From Stichopus chloronotus (taxonomy: Eukaryota; Echinodermata; Holothuroidea; Aspidochirotida; Stichopodidae), in contig CM037833.1 in assembly GCA_021234535.1 (NCBI GenBank), forward strand, positions 20,829,738 to 20,893,737: DNA of 64,000 nt, read 5' to 3'. The notes under the pieces are model-generated. The model worked only from the letters and a program-made list of their open reading frames with translations, had not been told where the DNA came from and did not search any database. Every line of letters starts with the position of its first letter. Position 1 is the first letter of the stretch. The position numbers and the translations under genes were made by a program. This document shows, piece by piece, positions 25,151 to 36,661 of the stretch.

Positions 25151-26224
25151 GTATTTCAACATACGCAAACATTTTCTGGGCTGAGTGATTATGTCTGGTA
25201 ACAACGCGTTGGAAGCACCCTGTATGTTTTTCTAGTCGTTAGTTTGTTGGAAAAAAATATTTTGGTACATGAGGGGCTCCGTAGAGCAAATTACAAACTG
25301 TTTAGAGTGACGAATCTGAGACACATTTGGCGTGACTTCTGCATGGATATACTTCGACTCGATGTCAGCATTCTGTATACGAATTGCGTTTGGGATAATG
25401 TGCACTTTAAGCATGATAAACTCAGAGAAATCTTTCGTGATCGTAGAATATGAATGTTACCAATGACATGATCTCTCACGTTCCTAATGTTCATGCAGAA
25501 GTAAGGGTGGGAATCGATAGTCTTTTTTCCCTTTATGCGTCTTAAACGTTTAATGTCGAAGAACATGGACATGTAGTGCGTGTGTGTGTAATTAATGGTG
25601 TTTATCTACTTGGTGGAGCGAATGATTATGGGGAACGATAGAGATGTGATTTTACAACTCAGTTGATTGCCTATTTGTTTGTTTGCAACACCATCACCAC
25701 GCTGGTGAATATGCACAACTTTGTAGAAGATCTCTGATACTGGTGATAGCCCTACGGACAAATTATATTGTAGCGTTGTCGAGAATGTTACTAGTCGTTG
25801 CAACAATTCTCACTGTCTCCTAATATGTATCAGGGCAACTTACTGACTAACGATATTGATAGGCTATTTTAGCTCATCGCTATACATGTACTGTGTGTAC
25901 AGAGATATTGTAGTTGACTGGTGATTAGAAGGTATTACGGCTCTCTCAGTTGCCAAAGCAACAGTTACCGTGGTATTATTTGGTATCATGGTATTATTTC
26001 TTAATCTGAAATGGCTATTTTCCATTAAACCTCGAAGTGAGCCATACGACAGGTGCCAAATTTATGGACAAATAAATGCCGTGTCAAGTCAAAGCTCTTA
26101 AACACAAACTGAGGGAAACTCTACCTGTTGTTAGATACTCCAGATTGTTCGTATTTTGCACTCTACGTACCCCCTCTCCTACCTACACAAATGTTGTTGA
26201 AAGTTTGCTTTATCCATACTACTA

Positions 26225-26506
26225 CACTCACAAAACGTAACGGTAAAATAAGAACTCGATAACTTTTAGGTAAAATTTTACACACAGTTAATGTAAAAAA
26301 TTTACCAGAATTATGTAGAATTTACATATACTGTTTACCTAAATTATGTAAAATAAGAACTCCATAAATTTTACATATAGTAAATGTAAATTTTACTACA
26401 TTTTAGTAAAATTGTTATATGTACAATGTAAGACTTACATTAACTGTGTGTAAATTTTTACCTAAAAGTTATGGAGTTCTTATTTTACCGTTACGTTTTG
26501 TGAGTG
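26225..26506. mobile_element. TA-flanked foldback MITE (282 bp)
   Basis: The ends read CACTCACAAAACGTAACGGT and its inverse, and the inverted repeat continues inward for about 75 bp (through the GGTAAAATAAGAACTC and TTTTAGGTAAAA words). The middle is AT-rich with GTAAAATTTAC-type words. It is flanked by TA on both sides (26,223-26,224 and 26,507-26,508). The paralogous site near 54,205 has a single TA and no element. A TA duplication suggests the Tc1/mariner-like group. No coding sequence. Confidence 0.82.
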
Positions 26507-27113
26507 TAGAGAAGTATTATCAAGAAATGATAATGAAATGATAACAGAGGACGAGATTGCAACCTATAATGCTCCCTATGAGGTTCACATTTTATCAATG
26601 TAGGTCCATGGCTCAAAAGCGTTGACCACCACTACTGGTGAAACTGAATCAGTCTTCGGGACACGCTCAGGTTTCCGTATACGGGTTGCTTATGTACGGT
26701 TTCTTTTGCCATATATAATTAGTTACAAGCCACTGGGTGAGTTACCGCATTGCATGCGGCGTCAATAAGCGGTTTGTGCAAATTAGTTTTATTTAATTTA
26801 ATATTACCAAATCAATCGATATCAACATTTCATGTAATGAATTTCACATCATAGAGTACCATATAATAGAACACCATTCAGCAGTTCTGACTGTGGGTAT
26901 GTATTTACAAGTTTCGAATGGTGGGGACACATATCCAAAGTACAGAAGAAATGTTTACGCTTCAAGCAACCCGCCTTACGGAATATCTGAATACTATATT
27001 GACCGGTATCAACACTATACACTCGTCCTTATGATATGTATTATTAGAGACCTTTTTTTTTTATCTATATTGTTAGGGTAAATACCCAATATTTGATTTC
27101 ATTGCCTCAGTTA

Positions 27114-27524
27114 CTAAGTTACTGTCTTGGACTCCCTTCGATGCTGTAGTGACTGCTCTGCTGATATTCGAATGCTCTGCTGTATACACTGGTGTATAAC
27201 TTCAAGATGATTCGTGTAACTGCTCAGTGTTCCACAGACTAATACGTACTGTACATGCTGGAAGATACTGGAACATTGCTCTCGTCTGTTATTTATTATT
27301 ATGTCATTCAGCACCTGCTCGCTTCGTACATGCTGAAAGGCTCTAAAACTTTGCTCCCTAACATTTTTAGTATTATGTCGTTCAGTACCCCTCTCTCTGG
27401 AACATTCTTGTGTGGAGAGTTCGAGTAACTTTTTATATGTATACCCTTGTTGATTGAGAGCACTCCGAAAAAGAATTTCCATACCATCTGAAGTTACTTC
27501 GATCTCTGAAGACATTGCCATCAT
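27114..27524 (-). CDS. Hypothetical 136-residue open frame with internal 25-residue repeat
   Basis: I recognise no family. The frame is 136 codons, polar and Gln/Arg/Ser-rich. It has a 25-residue period: AFQHVRSEQVLNDII... then SIFQHVQYVLVCGTLSSY. It lies in the duplicated block. The copy at 54,674-55,090 keeps AFQQVRSEQVLNDII and ILQHVQYLLDCGT but is frameshifted upstream, so the shared TSDGMEIL segment falls in another frame there. It may be a decayed or real small gene, or a chance frame through a 75-bp tandem repeat. I favour non-coding or decayed sequence. Confidence 0.25.
   Translation of the reverse strand: MMAMSSEIEVTSDGMEILFRSALNQQGYTYKKLLELSTQECSRERGTERHNTKNVREQSFRAFQHVRSEQVLNDIIINNRREQCSSIFQHVQYVLVCGTLSSYTNHLEVIHQCIQQSIRISAEQSLQHRRESKTVT
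27130..27440. repeat. Imperfect ~75-bp tandem repeat
   Basis: About two and a half units sharing gtacatgctggaag, then ggaacattgctc, then tattatgtcattcagcacc. The same array is present at 54,840-55,020. It explains the periodic residues in the minus-strand open frame. Confidence 0.6.
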
Positions 27525-28449
27525 AGGATCCTTTCTGTACTTACTATACGAGTCAACTGTGTAGTGAAGTTATTGGCCTACAAAAGTTATTGGCTTTCCT
27601 TAAAGTGCCATAACCTAACCAAACAAGGTCGGATCGGCTGGTGAAAATTACACACTTCATTTTCTCATGACATATTCAAGACTTAAAAAATGTAGGTTTG
27701 GCTGTCTTCTGTGTGGTCATGATACTTTTGTCAGAGAGAGAACACATTATTCGCAAATATATCTCATTAACCATAGAGTGTGTTTATTCTGTCAATAGGC
27801 AACACACTTCGAGTTCACTCACTTAAAAGAACCGTGCACAATATGTAAAAATTCACAGGTAAATATTTTGCTAAATGACGTTCTCTCTGCGTTCTTTTTG
27901 CTGTTAATCATCTGCAAAATATTTACCTGTGAAGACCTACATTAGGCCTCCTTAGTTTTTGGGTAAAATATTGACAAGATTACCTGCTAATACCGATGTC
28001 AATTCCAAAGTGTTAGCTCTCGCTGTTTTCTCATTTTTAGCACTCTTTTTTATTCTGAAACAAGAGGACCTGGAATCACTTGTAATCACCCGAATTAGTC
28101 ATCAGATACTTGCAAAAGTGTTAGGAGAAGTGAATTAAATTACATTGTAATTCCCTTCTGCCTCAATTATATTAACTTTCAACCAACGTGTGCCGGAAAA
28201 GTACCTTGCTGACATTTGAACTAAGACGGTAAATGATACTCTGTCTATTGCCAAATAAAAAAAAATGTTAGTTCAGTTAACGATTAACAGGTTCGCTCAT
28301 AATCGCGTATAGGCGTACAGGCAATCAACGCATGTGGTTTCCCTCAAGCTAAGAATAGGATGTTGCATATGTGTAAAATACACATAAGTCTTTTATTCGA
28401 AGAGTTTATTGGTTTCGATGATAATCGTAACCTGTGTTATCATAGGGCA

Positions 28450-29695
28450 GCGTATGTGCGTGTACAATAAAAATTTCAATTTCAAATTTTGGGTCCGCAG
28501 CTCCTCCTAGACCGCTAATACAATGAGGTTGAAACTTGGTAGATAGGTGGCGTATGATCTGAAGTTATATCTCCCTTCAATATTTACGGTCAGAGATCAA
28601 AGATGAGAGGTAACCAGTCAAATTTGTAATTTGAAAAATTGTGTTGCGATTTAATTCTAGACAGTAAGTCTAATGCCGTTCAAACTTGATCCTTGATCCT
28701 GATTATGATATAGCCTGTTCACTTGTTCGTTGACGTCATAGGTCAATAGGGCACATAATACAGTAAGGTAGGTCTAGCTAGTACAACGTGCAACATAACT
28801 TATTATATCTTTACTTTTCATATGATGTGACTTAATATTTCAACCTATGCAACCATGCAAAGTTGTCATTTTACGTGCGTTTGGAAATACCCATATTCAG
28901 GATGTTTGTACTGTTACATGTCGTGTATACACCAGTCAAGGAATTGTGTGGCTTACAGTGAATTTTGTCAGAAAAAGAAATTCAATAATGGAAATGATTG
29001 TGACATGTTTTTTAAAAATATTACAAAACGCGAAGAGTGTTAAGGAGCTCTGATCTGAGACATGAAGGAAATCAAATGATTACTTTGATGCACACGCGAT
29101 CTGCATGGAAATATGTACTTTGATGTGACGTCTAAATTCACACATCACTTGTGCGTCGCTTATACATGGATGGCCAAGTGTGCTGCGACTAGCTTGGTGT
29201 ACGTATGTAATGTGTATCATCTAAATTGCTGTTTGCTCGATCACACATACCCGTTAACGGCGATTACTGGGGACATGGACATATCCCCACTTTGCACATG
29301 ATGCACACTTTGCAAAACTTTGCTGATATAAGACTTGTATGTATCCCCGATTCAAGCCCAAAACGGAATTGTGTGTATAATCTTTTACACATATACATTC
29401 CCATACACAGGAATAAATCCATATAAGGTGTCATTGGGGAAAACGTCAGATTGAGCTATAAACTTGAGGGCGCATATCTGAAACCCCAATGTGCATTATG
29501 TTAAAATGTTCAGAAACGGTGATATCCCCGTTTTTCACCATATCCCCGGTTACAAGCTCTAATTCTCGTGTGTGTCTCCAATCGGCGCCCTGTACAAACC
29601 CAAACCCTCGATCGACTATAATACATACATATTAAAGAGCCAATGATTATGGACAACGATAGGGATGAGATGCAACTCTGTGGATTGCCCTCTTG
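28450..29695 (-). repeat. Dispersed repeat, copy inverted relative to 45.8-47.1 kb
   Basis: Segments match 45,803-47,105 in reverse complement. The stretch at 29,606-29,693 (tcgatcgactataatacata, then gacaacgatagggatgagat) is nearly identical to the inverse of 45,803-45,890. The part at 28,740-28,860 (caacataacttattat, then caacctatgcaaccatg) matches the inverse of 46,675-46,760. No transposase or reverse-transcriptase frame is seen. Confidence 0.6.
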
Positions 29696-29699
29696 CATT

Positions 29700-32004
29700 T
29701 CCTGTTTGTTTGTTTATTTTTTATGTTTTAACATATTAACTAAATGGCTGTTTTCCCTTTAAGTTTTAGGTCCTACTTATATTTAAATGTTTATGTTTTG
29801 TAGCCACTGGCTTTCTCATTTGTGGTCTATATTTGTTTTCAATTCTATTCCACATTTTATTTTTGTTAGACAGTGTTGCATGCAGTAAATGCAGATGGTT
29901 ATGAGCACGCTATATCGTCACCCAGTGAGTGGTAAGGAACACAAAAGCGTACCGCAAAAGTACCTTTTCGTTACTCTTAACAATGCTTCTCTTCCTCATG
30001 CTCTTATTCTTAAGATACCCAAATATGTAGTTCAATGTCGACCATCTCGGAAAACGCCCTCTGTTGGTCATGGACGTTGCACAAAATTTTGTCAGTCAAA
30101 ACATATTTCGCTATGCTCCCTGACCATTACAACTGACTCCATGAAATCCGACTTTCTTGAAAAGACAGACAGTACCTACAAGGCTGTAATTGTGCTTCAT
30201 TGCGAAATTTACATTTGCTTTCCTTGCCAAACCAAGATTAGATTTTCTTCGTATTCAAATTTTCTTGTCTTTTGAATGTAAATACATTTCCTCTGTATAT
30301 TTGTTTTCTATGGATATGTTTAACACAATGATAATTGTACCGCTTTAATAAATTACCATCTGTCTGCCTAACGTCTGTTAAAGAAGTGTCAATTGCGTTC
30401 AGCATATAGCCTTTCTTGAAAGTGAAAATATGAACTTATGGTTGATCACTTATTCATACTGTATACAACATTGCAGTTCATTATTAAAAAATGAGTCCAT
30501 TTTGCTTCAACGAACAGACACCACCTGGTCTTCGTAACGTCTTGTTTTATTAAACTGGAGAATTTATATTCTTCTCTGTTGTTTATTATTGAATAATTCA
30601 ACTTATGGAATCTTCGTTAATCATTTCTTTGTCATTCAGCTATCGACATTATATTCAGTATATGCACAACAGATACGCATTCGGAAAAATATTGCAACAC
30701 TTTGTGGGAGATACATGCACATGTCATGTTTAAGGTGCCGTTAAAAACCATTTACTTCTTTCCTTTTTTGTGATGTAAGCGTTAACGTATATGAGATTTA
30801 TTAGTTTTGTCCACCTGAATGGATCATATGCGCTAACTTATTCTTAATTCATTTCAGTTGTGGATTTTAATCATGGAGAACATTATTTTACCAGGTCTAT
30901 ATACTTTTCCCTCACAGTGAACGCTCACAGTTATGGTCAATTAGTAACAGACTGTTGAAACCATAAACTGTAGAAGCATTTTTCCGTGTCATAAAAAAGC
31001 AAAAAACACGAAACTTAAAAAAAATGGAAAGCACGATAATTGACGGAAAATGCTATTTATATGCAAAAATAAAAACGGTGAAAAATCATTGTTAGGGAAG
31101 AGAAAATACAAAGAAAGGAGGCAATCCACTGAGTTGCATATCTCATTTTTACTTACTATTCTTTCGTATACTCATTCGCTCTTTCGGCCCGCTAGTTTGG
31201 AGCTGTGCGTAAGCGTGAGCAGACGTGGAAATCTCTCGCTCCGCAAAGGCACCGTCAGTTTTTCACACAAACCCTCACGCACACATCATTTTGACCCCTA
31301 CCTACCTGTGAGTGTTGACGGTCAACTGAAGTACCATACCATTTAGATCCATTAACTATCAAGCAAGTACAATATCTCATGCCATACATTACACGTATTT
31401 GGATAAAATTAAAAGAAATTCAATGTGTGTATAGGCATCAAAACAACGTGATTTAGTTGGGATGTAGGACAACGTATGAGGCTCCGATGAGTTCGTATAG
31501 CCATACACCCATTTAATAATGATTTGTGAAATGTGATTTGCATTCGTGAAATAAAAAGAAATGGAAATTACATGATAGAAAATGTTTCCACCACAGTTTG
31601 AAAATAGCTGAATTTCGTCTGAATTTACATCAAACTTTGAAGTCATTCAAATTAATTTTTGCTTGGTTCTTGTTAGTAACTGTGTCTATTGCTTTAATTT
31701 GAGTGCTGGTTGGCAGTGAACATGCAAGTTCCAGTTGCTGGGGGTCACGTCAATGGACACTGAAACCCCTTCCACCACACCACATTCAGGCCAACTTAAC
31801 GTTACAAGACGCGTGGATACATAGACAGTCGTATGCTGCTGAGGCATTTTAACGCAAATCTCTTTCAAAAGTTAAATTTAGTAATGGAGATGACATCCCG
31901 TAACTAAACAAAGTATGTTTCGATTATAGAATAATGTGGTCTCTACTTTTGTGTGAACATTTTCGTCATTCATATCACCTGTTCATTTATTATTTATTTC
32001 TCAG
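29700..32004. other. Intergenic DNA before NLR locus 2
   Basis: Contains a partial copy of the dispersed repeat at 31,115-31,390 (ggcaatccactgagttgca, then cattttgacccctacctacc). An open frame of 128 codons at 29,889-30,275 has no recognisable domain or paralogous support. A 5' UTR exon and promoter of locus 2 should lie somewhere upstream of 32,004 but I cannot place them. Confidence 0.45.
31115..31390 (+). repeat. Dispersed repeat, partial copy
   Basis: Shares its left edge (caatccactgagttgcat) with 45,805 and its right half (cacattttgatccctacc-like, then atctcatKccRtacattaca) with 46,890-47,095, in the same orientation. Confidence 0.55.
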
Positions 32005-32263
32005 CGATAATGGCAAGTGAAAATAAATACAGGATAATGCTATGTGATGTTGCAAACGAACTATCAAACAATGACGCTAAAAACTTGGCACTGAACCTAG
32101 ACACTACTACTGCAGCCAGAAAGGACATATCATCTGTGAAAGAGCTCATCGATGAAATGGAAAAAATAAAGTTTACCTCGGAAGAAAACGTTGTAGGTTT
32201 ATTGAGACTCGTGGAAAGGAAAAAATTCAAAGTGGCCGCTGATAAAGTAGACACATACATGAT
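32005..32263 (+). CDS. Death-effector-domain (DED) exon of NLR locus 2
   Basis: Acceptor tttatttctcag, a 5-bp leader and ATG at 32,010, then MASENKYRIMLCDVANELS. The roughly 80 residues fit a DED: an ELSNNDAKNLALNL helix pair, a DISSVKELIDEMEKI helix, IKFTSEENVVGLLRLVE, and RKKF where many DEDs have RxDLL. DEDs recruit adaptors or caspases by homotypic pairing (family knowledge). The exon is intact. Its end is uncertain. The donor at 32,264 (gtctac) is weak but gives phase 2, which joins in frame to the linker exon. Read-through instead gives a stop after residue 107, that is a stand-alone DED protein. The NACHT exon further down is broken. Confidence 0.75.
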
Positions 32264-33763
32264 GTCTACTAAGGATAGCTTTGTTTTCAATTTATGCAAA
32301 GTATTCCTAATTCTTACCACGTACATACTGTAATTGGATACAACATTCAAGGAACACTTTACTGACTTACGGACAAAACTTACTTTAGTCTCTGCGAAAC
32401 TTCATAAACAAAGTTTATCATCTGGAAACTTAACAGGGTTTGATATTACATTGTCATTTGATGGAACAGTTCCCAGCTCCTTCTTCTGCCCCATTAACCA
32501 ATTCTAAGATCATTTTTGTACATCCTGATACATTACTTCTTTTACCATTCCGCTAAATCCAATCAGACAGGAACATTTTCCTTTAAAAGTCAACAATATA
32601 TATATGCCTTGTTTCTGATTCTGAGGTTACCTGTTCATATATAAACGTGAATAATACTCATCAATTCTATCACAGTTGTCTTTTGGTTGCAGTAAAAAAA
32701 ATATGACATGTCCTGACATCCTCACCTTTCTGCCAATTTCGTTTTTTCTCGCATAGATGTTTGTACACTTACACTGTCCTGGGAATTCTCTCTTTATTCA
32801 GCTTGTTGTTAATTCATACCAACGGAAATACGAAAGCAAACATGAATACAAACTTCCAAATAGGAGCCAATAAACATGCAATATTTCTTTTGTCTGATAT
32901 GTAATCTAACAATGTGTACATTTTTTAAAATTTTGATATGCAGTAATTTAGTCTGACTTAAATAAGGAAAATCTGAAGGTCTCGCTTTGTAGTGCAGCCA
33001 AGATTATTCGGCGGGAAGAGAGGGACATGGGGTGAGGACACCCATCCCGCTCTCCCCCTCTCTACCCCCACCCCAGTAATAGTTTCTGCAGGTTGGGTCT
33101 TGGCTGGTGAAATGGTAAAAACAGATACACTACAAGTTTTTCTCTTCTCTAAATAATAAGTTATCTAGATTTGGTAGTATTTTGGTGGTAAGTTTCAGTA
33201 TTCCTTCATGAATTTACAAACAGGGTATGTCACCACAAGCTACACTGAGATCGCTGTGATTTGTAAGAACCGAACTGCATCATTGGTTGGCGCGTGCGTA
33301 GGGTGACCTTTCGTACAAAAAAGTACTAGCCAGATTGAAGGTAATGGCATTTTGACCTCCTCTTAACCTAACCGATTCAGGGCCTAAAGGGGCAAAACTA
33401 GCTTGGTTATTTTGGCACCTTTTTAAGAAAGAAAACCTTACCTCGGCAGTGTAACATCCATAACTTTCAACCAACAACATTCTTTCTGCAATGCTAGCAA
33501 GAGGCACAAAACAGAAACTTCAAAATATTATAAATGGGACAAAGACATAAGAAAAATTAAAAAAATGTTTTCTTCTCTGAAAAATAGGTCACGTACGTTG
33601 CGACAAATAGTCCGTTAACAAAATTTGTATGTTTTTACTCAATGGAGAGAAAGATGGAGCAGAAGTTACGTAAAGTGAGTGTCATAACTATCTTTCTCTT
33701 ATAATGCATTTTTTTAGTTTAAGTCTATGATTTTTTAAGTATCAATCGAAACTTCTATTACAG

Positions 33764-33822
33764 TTATATCTTATTGCTCCCAAATAGATTCGAAGAAACC
33801 GATCAATATAGAAGTTTCCATG
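33764..33822 (+). CDS. Linker exon between DED and NACHT of NLR locus 2
   Basis: A 59-bp exon with acceptor acttctattacag and donor gtgagt, phase 2 in and phase 1 out, reading YILLLPNRFEETDQYRSFH. Its last G plus the AT of the NACHT exon gives Asp, matching the Asp at the same junction of locus 1. A second possible acceptor (ctcccaaatag) would start it at 33,788 in the same frame. I did not find the equivalent exon in locus 1. Confidence 0.5.
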
Positions 33823-35165
33823 GTGAGTTTACCCCGCGTTTACTGATAAGATAAAATAAATTTACACACTAGACCTCATGATACGGTTCTACGAGGTAAC
33901 TAGTTAGTATGCATTTAGCAATGCTAACACTTATGTCTTTATAACATTTACCTCCTCACTAAGTTTGAAGCACAGATCTATTCACCCTTCTAGTCATCAT
34001 GCTGAGTCCAGTAATGAGGGACCCCAGTCAAATGTAGCTTCAAAACCTTCAATATTTCTTGCAGTACTATTATATTAATCGTCGCTATCTCACACTAATC
34101 TACCGGAAATGTTTCACGTTAATAGCTGACATTTTACACAGTGCGTATACAAATATAGGGTCTATTGACAAGACACCGCTGGGAATAAGTCATCACCTAC
34201 TTAGCACTTTATTCTCATAACAGTAAAAATAACCAAAAAAGGACATTGTTTGAATTGAATAATTTTTAAGTTACATAACTGAAGATGCCTTGAAATTTAG
34301 ATTGAGCACCTTATTTCATCTTTGATTGAATTGTTATGTATCTGAACATTAGCAGTAAATTTAAGAAGGAACTCAAGACTTTTATTTTTATGTGGTTGTG
34401 TTGTATTGATGTTTTTTTCAGAATACATCACCAATGCTTACTGCTCGCATATGATGTTTGTTAGTACTGTGCTGTATCACAATCGAACATTAGACTCACT
34501 ATGCTTGTATTCACATAGAAGATTCCACTGTCAACTGATCATTCCTTCGTTATGTTGATCACTAAAAGCTTTTTTAAGCAATTTAATTTTGATATCTAGG
34601 TTCTGTTCAGCAAGGGTTAAGAAGAAAATCTAAACTTTCGCTAAGATCCTGTAACCATTTTGCAGTAGGAATGTCAAACGTTACGTGCCGTTTGCTTAAG
34701 AAACTCTCCATACTAAGGTATATGTGAATATATGTTGTATAATTTGAATTAGTGATTCATGTATTCTTCATTTTGCTGTGAAAGTTGTTTGAAAGTCTCA
34801 ACAACACAATTCAAGAAATTTGTACAACTGACTACAGCTTAGGTTATTTATGTTCAGTCCACAATACTTTACAGAATTTATATACTACGATTTACAGTAT
34901 CAAGGGAACTATCACGAGCATTTATTTTCTATTTAGCTTATCATTTTGTTGTGTACATTATCGCAAAAGCAGTCTCAGAGAGACTGCTCGGAGCAAGTGG
35001 ATTATTGATGGCTTATGAAAGTCCCGACACTCTTTACGATGTGTTCTTTATATGTTTCATTTCCGAACATGAGTACTGCAAGAAAGCAATCGTGCGTTGA
35101 AGTGTCTAAATGCGGAGGAAGAGTTACATTTGTTAAATTGATGTTTACATCGATTCCTACTGCAG

Positions 35166-36661
35166 ATAAGAAGGATTTGTTCATTGGTCAATTGAAGAGA
35201 AAATACAAGACACTCTACGATACAGTAAAACCCCTGCCGTATTTGGAAGACATGAAACGTTGTGTTGATAAACTATTTACACAAGGGACGATTCAACGAA
35301 GAGCGAAGGATGAGAAAGAAAATGAAACTTGACCACCAGCAGAATAGTACCACGATATCTTGGATCAATCAAAAAACGAATTCACGAGGTGCCTCATCTT
35401 GGGTGGCCCTGGTTACGGCAAGTCAACACTATCTCTTCAGTTACTTTACGACTGAGTTAACCAGGTTCAGGAGTCCCCGTTAAAGGACTTAGATATCGTG
35501 ATCTATTTTCGAATGAGACAACTAGGTGGTTTGACTTCGATGGATGCGGCAATCAAAAAACTTTTGTTACCTGAAGATTCCCCTCTCACAGTGGATGATA
35601 TCAAGAACATTTTAGGGAAAACCAAGTCGACAATGTTATTCTTTGAAGGGTGCGATGAATACCCGGACAAGGGAGACCCCGAAATCGATGTTACTAAAAT
35701 TCTGGAACTGAAGAAGTTAGACGATAAACCGATCATAGTTACGACTAGGTCGAAAAATGTAAGAGAGACCCCTGGTGAGTTGAGAAATCAGTCAATACAA
35801 TTTGAATTGAAAGGTTTTACTGAGGTGGATCAAGGGAAGTACATAACTAATTCAGTAGTTGGTGGAGGTAATGAAGCTGTTCGATTCGTTAAAGATACAC
35901 TAAATGAAAATCCGGTTCTCCTTGCACTGTGTCAGATTCCACTCTTTTACACGATCGCTGCTCATCTAACTAAAGACAAAAAGGACCACAGTTGCGAAAT
36001 GAAAAAGATCCAATCGGTAACATGGTTCTTCCGCTTCATTCTGGAGTGTTTCTTCGTACATTCATCAATCAATAGTGACGACATATCAGAAGAACTAGGT
36101 AGAATTAGTTTTGAAGGGCTGAGTGAGGAGGAGGAGCAGAGTGAGTGGGATAAATAATTTCTTGTTGAAAAGATGGGTAAAGACAAGTACAATACTCTGA
36201 TACGGACAGCTATTCTAATTGAGGAACACCGCACACATGAAGCAAATAAAGCTGACGTAACAGAATTTTTCCAACAAAGAACAACAACCTCGTTCTGTCA
36301 CGAACTGTTTAGGGAGTATTATGCTGCATTTCGTTTAGTTTATCTCATAAATACGTTATCCAAAGATACAACTTATAATTATCACCTTCAAAGCTTGGAT
36401 TTCGAAAACTTTCAATATCTTTTTCGATTTTCGTCTGGACTTAACGCTACGGTGGGTTGTGTAATCATCGATTACTTGTTCAAGCAAACCGCTTGTAAAG
36501 ATTTGGCTCTTCTGTGTATCTTGGAGTTTAATGGGGAGGAAGAAGATATATCAGATGCAGTAGAAGCATTATGTTGCAGTCTATTGCGGATCAGTAGTGA
36601 TGACAGTAAGCTACTTCAGGGAGCTAAAGTACATATCCTGGAGATAGCATCTAGATCCAGT
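35166..36661 (+). pseudogene. NACHT exon of NLR locus 2 with four in-frame stops
   Basis: A 1,496-bp exon (acceptor attcctactgcag, donor gtaagt) in the same phases as 2128-3635, with one continuous frame of 498 codons interrupted by TGA 35,330-35,332, TAG 35,345-35,347, TGA 35,453-35,455 and TAA 36,155-36,157. Walker A is GGPGYGKST and the Walker B region LFFEGCDEYP, with Glu where locus 1 has the first Asp. VTTR, LCQIPLFYT and FCHELFREYYAAF are kept. Two of the stops fall where locus 1 has Trp (SWERL and EWCND). There is no frameshift over the whole length. Confidence 0.88.

Larger units (their letters stand above)
25600..27700. repeat. Duplicated intergenic block, copy 1 (matches 53.6-55.3 kb)
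   Basis: Long alignable runs with 53,640-55,310 in the same order. One surrounds ggtgaatatgcacaactttg (25,704 against 53,692). Others are atatgtatcagggcaactta (25,822 against 53,818), atcaatcgatatcaacattt (26,811 against 54,480) and caaacaaggtcgga (27,622 against 55,204). Copy 1 carries a MITE at 26,225-26,506 that copy 2 lacks. Confidence 0.8.

Noticed and set aside
29889..30275. 128-codon plus-strand open frame
   Set aside because: No domain, no splice signals tied to other exons, no paralogous match; length is within chance for a window of this size.
34785..35165. Open frames reaching into the locus 2 NACHT exon from the left
   Set aside because: They cross the acceptor ctactgcag at 35,157-35,165; the part before it is intron.
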